Assembly (NCBI GenBank): GCA_011009095.1 | Contig: VTPC01090903.1 | Coordinates: 136,211-200,210 of the forward strand | Direction of reading: 5' to 3' | Origin: Ignelater luminosus | Lineage: Eukaryota; Arthropoda; Insecta; Coleoptera; Elateridae | Length of the DNA stretch: 64,000 nucleotides | Part shown: one piece after another, positions 56,701-64,000 of the stretch | How positions within the stretch are numbered: position 1 is the stretch's first letter | How the letters are laid out: each line of letters opens with the position of its first letter | Translations under genes and position numbers: made by a program | The notes under the pieces: generated by a model | The model's database searches: none | The model's input: the letters and a program-made list of their open reading frames with translations, nothing else | Told to the model about the DNA's origin: nothing

Positions 56701-59585
56701 GGTTCTTATCTAATACTTTACTTATCAATCAGTCTCCATAATACCGAAAGTAAAAAAGACATAAAAGTAATGAAATGAAGTTTTTGTGGTCTGGAAGCGG
56801 ATTTGGGCTTTATAATATTTTTTACTTTGTTAGAAAGATTTATACCGAAGGCTTGCGCAGCATTCTTTATAGGTTAATTTAAAGTGGATTTTGATTTTTT
56901 GTTTCATACTTCTACAATCACATATATCTAAACAATTACATTTTCATAAACTGCCACATTGTAGATATTACTAAGAAAGTTACGATATATAAGCGTAAGA
57001 ATAATAATTGTTAACGTTCATCTTCTTAGTTAATAATTATGTATTTGTACAAAATGTATTAATCTGATAGAACTAATTTTAATCTTCAGTTTTAAAAATT
57101 ATTAAAAATTATTAAAAATTTACAAATTATTTTATCAAATTAAATTAAAGGTAAATCTGTCTTTAAAACATCAGCAGTCGCTGAAGCTAGACAGTCAACT
57201 AATCGACTATGGAATTTTCTGCTTCATGACTACTAATTGCAATATCTATATATTTCGAAAATTGAAAAATGTACTTTTGCTTGAATGTAACATACATGTT
57301 CGATATTTGCCGTGATACCCAATTTACGATAATTTAAAAATGTCTTCTTGAATAAATAGTTAAGTCGAATGCTTTGTGTCAATATGATGTTTGGCACGTT
57401 TTTAAAATCTCTTCAAAGTAAGATCTGCTGAAGTTGACCTCCTGAACATTTATTTGTACATACTAATAAAAAATCACTACAGTCTATCATTAGTTCAGTG
57501 GATTTGCCACTTCATTTCTTTCGTGGATGTTGTTCAATATTCCTTCCTTCAATAGGGGTCTTAATTTTCTCTATCTTTGCTGTCCTTTCTTCTGCTATTT
57601 CGAACGTGTTTCTGTGCTTCCCATAAGGGCCATAAGTAATATGTTTTCTATTATACTATACATGTATATCTCGAATCTTTTCATTTCTCATTCTACTGTT
57701 TCCTTTATTGAAAATAGTTTTGAAAACTTTCAGTGAGGTTAAAGCCATGAAATCAAAACTGCATTATGTAACTTGACAAAATTGAGACAATCCCATAATA
57801 GTAAATTTTACAAGAGCAATTTCCAAATGTCAGATGTCAATGCTTTCTCGACTTTAATAAAATCTATTTTACCAAATCGCAAAACTTGAAACTACGCTAG
57901 AAATGCTTCATTGAGAATATCTTTTGCTATTTAAATAAAAACCTTTATTGGACGTGTCAATAGCAGTTTATCTGAGCTCAAGATATCAAATATTGTCAGG
58001 ACTTAGAATCAATAGAATAGAAGTAATAAGTAATTATTACTTATAAGGCAGTTTTTATAAATCAAACTTGCTTGATTTTCTTGTTTAGTTGAACGTCTTT
58101 CGCTAAACACTTAACATGATGTAACAGTGATTTTAAATAGTAGGTATATAAATTAATTTGATAAAATTTTGTTGGATCTAAAAGGTATAATTGTAGTCAG
58201 AATAAAACTAAGTAAGTGCAATTGATTAGATTATTTATTTGCGTACAATGACAAGTTCTCAATCAATTCTATGTCATTTTAAAAATAATACGCGAGCACA
58301 TTTCTAAATTTTGGAAAACCGGTCCGCTGGCCCGGCACTGTGTGTTCCATTTGCTTTCAAGCAATGTCATTGCCGTAAATCCACTTTCTAAGTTTGGTTG
58401 CTGCATCTTTCTGCAGGTATGTTTAGAATAAAATTTTGCCTGTAATACATATTTTTATTCAATGTGCTTTCTAATGAGATAATTGCCATGAGATCAAACT
58501 ATTTCAACTATCAACAAACTACGATTACAACTTTTAACTATCTAGTCTAAATCTCGATCGGTACTTCTGGTACCTTATACCAGTACTTTTGATCTATTTC
58601 CAAATGTTTGATATTCCAACAATTTTGTTTCTGTCACTTCCATTACTCCTTGCTCACCAATTCCTGATTTTCTCAGTCGACTCACTGCTGTAACTCTGTT
58701 GGAGTAATTGGTGAACTCTGTAATGACAACATCCAAGTCGGTTCTAGAGGTAGCATCTTTTGCTCATTGAATTTTAAATTGATGGCAGTGGGTGTATTTT
58801 TATACCGTGATCATCAATAAGAGTTTTAAATCAGAAATAATTTAGTTGTGATTACGTTTTTTGATTTCTTTGAAAGACGTTTTTTGTATAGCCGTACTGG
58901 ACACAAATTGAGAATAATTTTATTGGGTGGTAACCATTCCGAATCGATACATTTTCGTGTTCTACCTTGAGCAGTCTTAGCAAAACTTGAGTTGTGTGTA
59001 TTCCATCTTACCTGAAGCATTGCCACCTCTTAATTCTTTACCTTTCTATTATGCAAGTTCTACAGAAATTATACGACAGTAGTGTTTAATTATATCTGGT
59101 TATGTTTTTTACCGGTTAACTTTTGACGTAACATTTTTTTTTATGGAACACTTCTTTTGTGTCTCGTGCTTCAGTAGCTGCCTTAAATTGATATGTCTTT
59201 AAATGTTCTTGTAGTATTGTTTGTCATTTGGACTCACATTATTTTAATAACTACTTTTTGTCATGGCTATCCTTTAGATACCCAATTCTGCACTCATAGG
59301 CCCCAATTTCTTTTACATACCTCAGCAAGAATTTTAAAATCATTCCCAGCCAAATTTATTTGTTGCAAAAATGTTCTTCAGATTGTTAATTACAACTAAC
59401 AGTGATAGCTGCATACATAATTATGGATACGGATAGACAGAGATGCATTCATTTCATATTATTTCATTATATAGTCTATTTCCTTATGGTAGGTACAGAG
59501 GGATACAGCATTCAAAATGTTAGTACGGTTTTAAATGACGGTCATATTGAAGCAGTTTGTATCACCTTAGAGAGCTGGTTGATTC
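53721..59585. other. Gene-poor AT-rich stretch with a TTTTA microsatellite
   Basis: No gene recognised over nearly 5.9 kb. A clean (TTTTA)n run of about 6-7 units lies at 56422-56458. A short triple ATTAAAAATT repeat lies at about 57096-57120. Frames at 55806-56075 (minus), 57527-57736, 59193-59399 and 59402-59668 lack motifs; the last ends in the 21 bp repeats described next. Confidence 0.5.
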
Positions 59586-59861
59586 TGTACCTTTTTAACT
59601 TCAAATTGCAAATCAACCAATCTCAGATTGAAACTAACCAACTTCAAGTTGAGATCAATCAACTTTAAATCGAAATTAATCAATTTCAGCTGAGACTAAT
59701 CTGAGCTCAATTTAAAATAGGTTAGTTTCAATTCCAGGTTGATTGATCTGCCTCAACGTGAAGTTGATTAGTTTCAATTTGAAATTGATTGTTTCTAATT
59801 TGATGCTGATTGTTCCCAATTTGAGATTGTTTGGTTTCAATTTAAAGTTGAAAAGGTACCT
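59586..59861. repeat. Foldback of 21 bp tandem repeats
   Basis: The left half holds five 21 bp units (for example ATTGAAACTAACCAACTTCAA) at about 59615-59719. The right half holds about five units of the same consensus in the opposite orientation, at about 59720-59850. The outer flanks are also inverted: GTACCTTTTTAACTT at 59587 and AAGTTGAAAAGGTACC ending at 59860. The whole is therefore one 276 bp imperfect palindrome built of a minisatellite. Since 21 bp is seven codons, the left half translates as heptads (QINQSQI, ETNQLQV), but a TAA soon ends it, so I do not call a protein. Confidence 0.82.
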
Positions 59862-59884
59862 GTTGTACAAGAAACATTGAACAC

Positions 59885-59971
59885 ATGGGGCCAGGTCGTT
59901 TTGGCGTGGCCTTTTGTGGGAGACCGTTCGGACGCAAAGTCAATTGGGCGCGAGATTATTTGGACGCAGGA
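59885..59971. repeat. 16 bp degenerate minisatellite
   Basis: Units such as GTTCGGACGCAAAGTC, AATTGGGCGCGAGATT and ATTTGGACGCAGGAAA follow one another with a 16 bp period; earlier copies (GTTTTGGCGTGGCCTT) are more diverged. Consensus is close to RTTTGGRCGCRRGAYY. About five units. GC-rich against its surroundings. Confidence 0.65.
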
Positions 59972-61334
59972 AACAAATAAACCATAAACTTACAAATTAA
60001 CTAATTAAGTATACTTAGAAGATACATGATTTCGCAGATTTTGTATTGAAAATGTTAGTGTTTCGATTGCTATAAATTGATAAACAGTTTGTAAAAGTAG
60101 AAGGATTCTAAGCTTCACACGTCGCTACATTATTGGAAATATTATTGTAGTTATTAGTACAGAAAATAGAGTTTTGTTTACGTTTCAGTAGAGCTAGTTC
60201 TCGGTACACGCAATTAGGGCCTTATACCTATATTAAATACTGTTAGAGAATTTCAAATAATTTTATCTTGAAAAGTTTAAAAATATTTACGAAAGAGAGT
60301 CAGGTTTTCCTAAACAACACTCTTGTAGGCCTGCACTGCAATTTTTTCATCCAAATGAACAGATTCATCAGATGGTACCTGATTGGGTAATTGTTTCAAG
60401 TGTTAAGTGGAAGACTTGCATTAAAACTTAAAAATCTAAAAAAATCAAGGCTACAATATACCACAAAGTCTGGTTTTGAAAATGTTGTTATACTCCAAAC
60501 GTACAGATAATCATTAAAAATACATTTTAGTTTTTTTGTACATTATTATCATTATCAGGTACAAATTTTATTCAAGTAATGATGCGTTACATATTTACTA
60601 CAAATTTACAAATGAAAAGGTTATAAAACTGGTTAAACTGATTAATAAGTTAAAGCTTTTTAAATTAAGGTTTAAATAGGTTGTAACACCTGCGATACTC
60701 AAAAACGTGTGGACATCACAAATGCCGCACATTTCTGCTTCTGTAAACATCATCAGCGTTTCTAGTGCATATTTGGTGCGACAATGTCCGCTTTTATTTA
60801 AATAGCAGCAATATTCGAAAGTGCAACTTCTTTGTATGTAGATTTCCAGCTATTTCAAACTCTCTGAAGCTTAATATTACTTTATATATTTTCTCATTTC
60901 AACTTTTATTAAGTCTGTAAAATGTTTTTCAAACTTGATGCGACTTATTCAAACTAATGAAGTCCGGGGTGTAAATACAAATGCGCATTTAATTTAAAAG
61001 TTACTGCTCTTTTATAATAATCATATAAGCGGATTAAAAAGAGGGAATATTGTACATTTGAAATAAAATTCAATGGAAGTATTTAGTAATTTACTAATCA
61101 GTAATCACATAAATACTAGAAAGTAAATGAGATCGAAATAACATATATTAAAATATTTAAAAGTAATTGAGATTCAAATTATTTATTACAATCTTTTTCT
61201 GGAGCTAAAAGTGACTTTTTATTTTTTAATAATTTGTTAAACTTTTCTCTTTATGAGTGCTTGAGTAATAAAGTCTTCAACCATAACAATTTCTTAAATT
61301 TTTAAAACACAAGAATAGCTTAAAATGCTATGGT
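59972..61334. other. AT-rich stretch without recognisable genes
   Basis: Nothing recognised until the LINE becomes readable near 61335. Confidence 0.5.
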
Positions 61335-61522
61335 TCTTAATAAATCAAGAGCACCTTACGATTGGAACTTCTTATATGTGATACAGATGTTCCCAAAGAC
61401 AATAGAGAATGCGGAGATTATAGAGGTATCACCCTATTAAGTGTGGTAGTGAAAATATACGAATTCATCCTGAGTAACAAAAAAAAAATAGTCTAAACAC
61501 AACTTGATGAAGCGCAATATGG

Positions 61523-62121
61523 TGAAGAGATAATTGAGGTCAGGCGTTTTTATAATAAATGTGCGAGTTCGTTTAATAATAATAAATAGTAAAAATAAAC
61601 GTTATTTATTAAAGATTATAACAGGTTAACAATTGTCGAGGAACTATGTTAAATTTTATGCAAACTGGAATGATATCGAATGAATCTTAGCGAGTGACTG
61701 CGTCGTCCCTGTAAATAACTAAGCTTTTATACATCTTAACCTGTGTTTTAACAAAGAACAAAATTCTCGAGTCTTCGAAGAAAATCATTTTCTAAAAACT
61801 GTTAACAGAAATTTTGTTCAAGGAAATATTATTGCTGTAGGTCCGTTGGAGAAGAATTTAAACAAAAGCAAAATTCTTAAACCTTCTACGAAAATTATTT
61901 ATAATGTACAAAAGTGTTTAAGATATTTCTAAAGAAGTACGTTTCAAAGGAAATAATTGACAAACGGCAAAACCTTTTTTCTATGAAAATTTTAAGGTGC
62001 AAAACATTCGAGAATGCCTTCGACGAATTAACAGGTATAAGTGAGACCCTTTTACCTCGAATATTTATTTCTAAAAAGTCCATGTTTTGCGTATTTCTAG
62101 TTTTTAGAAAGTGTCGCTACA
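61523..62121. mobile_element. 599 bp insertion in LINE, possible solo LTR
   Basis: The LINE frame is QYG before this segment and continues F-S-K-G-R after it, so the segment is a clean insertion. It starts TGAAGAGATAATTGAGG and ends GTGTCGCTACA (TG...CA), and is flanked by ATGG (61519-61522) and GTGG (62122-62125), a 4 bp duplication with one mismatch. These properties fit a solo LTR, but no second copy is present to confirm. Internally, ACAAAATTCTCGAGTCTTCG and GCAAAATTCTTAAACCTTCT mark an imperfect repeat of about 40 bp. The overlapping frames on both strands (61895-62156) have no known motif. Confidence 0.6.
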
Positions 62122-62708
62122 GTGGTTTTAGTAAGGGCAGAATACGGAAGATCTAATATTCACGTCTAAACAAACAACAAGACAAAAAAGACATGCATAC
62201 CTTGCTTTTGTCGACCTAGAAAAGGCTTTCAACCGAGTCCCACGACACAAATTATGGAAATCTTTACAAGAAAGACAAATACCGTAACATATTATTACAG
62301 TAGTCAAGAGCCTATTTACGGTTAATGAAAACTATGTAAGAACAAATAACATGGAATCCGAAGAATTCAACACAGACAGGGAGGAGTTCTGAGCCCGATA
62401 TTGTTTATAATCATGATGGAAATGATAATGAAAGAAACCAAAAATAAAATGAAGAAACTATGGGCTGGTTACAGTAGGCTGGTACCAACCGAAATATCAG
62501 TTTGCGCGTTTGGCGATGATTTAGTGTTGTGGGCAAAAAATGAAAGTGATTTATAAGAGAACCGGAACATATGGAATGCGGCACTAAAAATCTGGAATAT
62601 GAAAATTAACACAGGATAAACCAAAGTTATGCAGATAGGCAACAAAATAAGTAAATCTAATATTGTTATAGATAAAGAAAAAATTGAAGAAGTAGCAACG
62701 TTTAAATA

Positions 62709-63899
62709 CTTGGTTGCAGGGGCGGACCGCCAGCTTTGGGGGCCCTCCCAATTAACCCGAGGTAGGGGTAGTTGTGGAGGCCATTTGCCATTTTACGGAA
62801 AAATTATAGTCAACAAACATTGAAGAATTTTTTTATTTTATTTGATGCACTTGGATATACTAAATCCGCCCCTGAATTGAGTTACATAACAGTTTTTTTA
62901 TGAAACATAATTTCAAGATTTTTGTCAGGATATCTCCTTCCATAATGCGACATACATTTTAATATTAGGATTTCATCAGTACCTAAAGAGTAGACTATAG
63001 GGATATGTAGATATCTGTATCTGAGGTTTTGGTATCAAAGTAAATGTGTCACCTAACTACCTTTCCTTGCTTCTGATAATACACTCAAGAGCATTACTAT
63101 AGCACCACATGCAATAAAAGATTTCGACTTGGAATTGTTAATGACACAATTACACATGCTTCAAAACGTACTAATAAACTTCTCTTAGCTCTAAATGGCG
63201 ATGGCGGTTGGTTCGTTTATCAATCAACAGCACGAACTGGATAAACTGGGAAAAGAGTCTTAGAAAAAAGTCCCCACATCAAAAGACAAAAACTAAAATC
63301 TGTTCAAAAACTTTTGCCGCGCCACAAGACTGCCCGCTTAAAATTTGCCAAGCGTAACATGTAAAACATTGTAAAATTCATTTTTGTTTTTGAAATTGTT
63401 AAGGTAGTTTTTTCTGATTGGAAGAAGTTTAATTTGGACGATCCGGACGGTTTAAATTCAAATTGGAGGAATTTCAGAAAAGAATCTCAGTTTTTTCTAA
63501 AAGAAAGTTTAGTGGTGGAACTGTAATGGTGTGGGGTTCGTTTTTTTCATCAAGCAGAATGAACAGCGAAGAATACACTACATTATTGGAAAAAAAAGAG
63601 GAAATTTGAGTCACTTGAAGAATTCTACGTGTATATCAATGACCGATTACGAATACTCGGCTTCATTAATTGAGTCAAAATTCACAACTTTAAACAACAG
63701 AAGAGCGCAAGCAACTCTCTGAAAAATACCCAAGGTTGCCTTTTGCAGAGGCAGTCTTGGGACGAAACAAGTATCAATTTTGCCAACCATACCTAAAAAA
63801 GTTTAAATTGTTATTTTTATTTTATCCGACCGCACAGGAGGCCCTTTGATTGAACGGGGCCCTGGGCTGCAGCCCTTAAAATCCGCATCTGCTTGGGTG
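62709..63899. mobile_element. hAT-like insertion with 8 bp duplication
   Basis: The element proper is 62717-63891 (1175 bp). It is flanked by CTTGGTTG (62709-62716) and CTTGGGTG (63892-63899), an 8 bp target duplication with one mismatch, the size typical of hAT transposons. Removing the element and one copy restores the LINE frame across KYL/GVINDRQG. Ends are imperfect inverted repeats: CAGGGGCGGACC on the left and GGATTTTAAG-complement ending ATCCGCATCTG on the right. A second right-type end, TCCGCCCCTG, lies at 62865-62874, so the left 158 bp alone also looks like a small hAT MITE. No hAT transposase is present; the interior contains a Tc1-like scrap instead. Confidence 0.82.
63100..63780 (+). 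pseudogene. Tc1-like transposase scrap inside hAT element
   Basis: Frames give LLPRHKTARLKFAKRNM (about 63310-63360), then VFSDWKKFNLDDPDGLNSNW (about 63408-63467; the D of the first catalytic block FSDE-x-KF is kept as FSDW), then one frame over KFSGGTVMVWGSFFSS (about 63507-63554). These are consecutive conserved blocks of Tc1-family transposases. The second and third acidic blocks are not recognisable downstream, though the frame region around 63600-63780 has the expected length. Heavily decayed. It lies wholly inside the 62717-63891 hAT-bounded segment, so it was either captured or inserted there earlier. Confidence 0.75.
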
Positions 63900-64000
63900 T
63901 TATAAACGACAGGCAGGGAACAGAAGAACGAGAAATACAAGCAAGAATAGAAGCAACCACAAAACTGTACTATATGTTGAGTATCGGAAGGAAAGAAATA

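Larger units (their letters stand above)
61335..64000 (+). pseudogene. Third LINE reverse transcriptase, split by two insertions
   Basis: Relic of a non-LTR reverse transcriptase different from the other two. First piece (61335-61522): APYDWN and VPKDNRECGDYRGITLLSVV, VKIYEFILSNK, then QLDEAQYG. It is interrupted by a 599 bp insertion, and resumes at 62126 with FSKGR, then (frame change) NTEDLIFTSKQTTRQKRHA and YLAFVDLEKAFNRVPRHKLW (about 62199-62258, motif A Asp). Next come FNTDRGVLSPILFIIMME (about 62367), CAFGDDLVLWAKNESDL (about 62500; catalytic box FGDD instead of FADD), KVMQIGNKISKSNIVI and EEVATFKYL (to 62712). A 1175 bp hAT-like insertion follows, after which the frame continues with GVINDRQGTEEREIQARIE from 63896 to the window end. 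Some stops (for example TAA at 62552 and 62618) also break it. The motif style suggests an RTE- or R1/CR1-like group; the clade is open. The element continues past the window. Confidence 0.87.

Noticed and set aside
59402..59668. 88-codon frame ending in heptad-like repeats
   Set aside because: The heptads come from the 21 bp minisatellite; the upstream part has no motif and the frame stops inside the array.
1..64000. CRISPR arrays, bacterial operons, ribosome binding sites, rho-independent terminators
   Set aside because: No regularly spaced identical repeats with unique spacers; gene structure and repeat content are those of a eukaryotic genome, so such calls would be meaningless.

Overview
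The window looks like 64 kb of repeat-rich, strongly AT-biased DNA from an arthropod nuclear genome, most likely an insect and possibly a beetle. The mix of elements suggests this: mauritiana-type mariner, other Tc1/mariner relatives with TA-flanked palindromic derivatives, piggyBac, hAT, a Crypton-like tyrosine recombinase, Jockey-like LINEs and a small LTR retrotransposon. There is no bacterial gene organisation: no operons, ribosome binding sites or dense ORFs. I recognise no host protein-coding exon, rRNA, tRNA or CRISPR array. The sequence could be intergenic or a large intron.

Layout. 190-931 is a broken Crypton-type tyrosine recombinase. 3179-3600 holds a hairpin repeat and a possible copia-like reverse transcriptase scrap on the minus strand. 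6100-6296 is a GC-rich 79-85 bp tandem repeat, and 7604-7799 a short inverted-repeat element with a GACA run. 9957-11240 is an almost intact Mos1-like mariner, disabled by one frameshift and one stop. 12804-12978 is a MITE, followed by a region with a thrice-repeated unit (13940-15350). 16782-16944 is a nearly perfect hairpin. 17640-18835 is a second, more damaged mariner of another lineage.

21387-27766 is a transposon nest. It holds a palindromic MITE, then a 3.9 kb element with roughly 225 bp inverted ends that carries a decayed DDE transposase on the minus strand and a decayed piggyBac transposase on the plus strand. A 991 bp foldback follows, whose core retains a scrap of a related DDE transposase. 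29836-29998 is a small MITE, and 30271-31000 has coding-like but unidentified frames.

34826-37442 is a complete but non-autonomous LTR retrotransposon: two LTRs, ATAG target duplication, primer-binding and polypurine tracts, and a coiled-coil Gag-like frame with one stop. 43040-43360 may be a PIF/Harbinger scrap. 44200-47335 is a nearly full-length but decayed Jockey-like LINE. 50270-51060 is another LINE reverse transcriptase fragment, abutting a palindromic MITE (51051-51690). 51820-53720 is an unidentified block with higher GC. 59586-59861 is a foldback of 21 bp tandem repeats. From about 61335 to the window end there is a third LINE, split by a 599 bp insertion and by a 1175 bp hAT-like insertion with an 8 bp target duplication that itself contains a Tc1-like transposase scrap.

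No gene works with another here. The window is best read as layered transposon insertions in otherwise featureless AT-rich DNA. Every transposase and polymerase frame I can recognise is interrupted. All family calls rest on motifs read by eye, without database searches.
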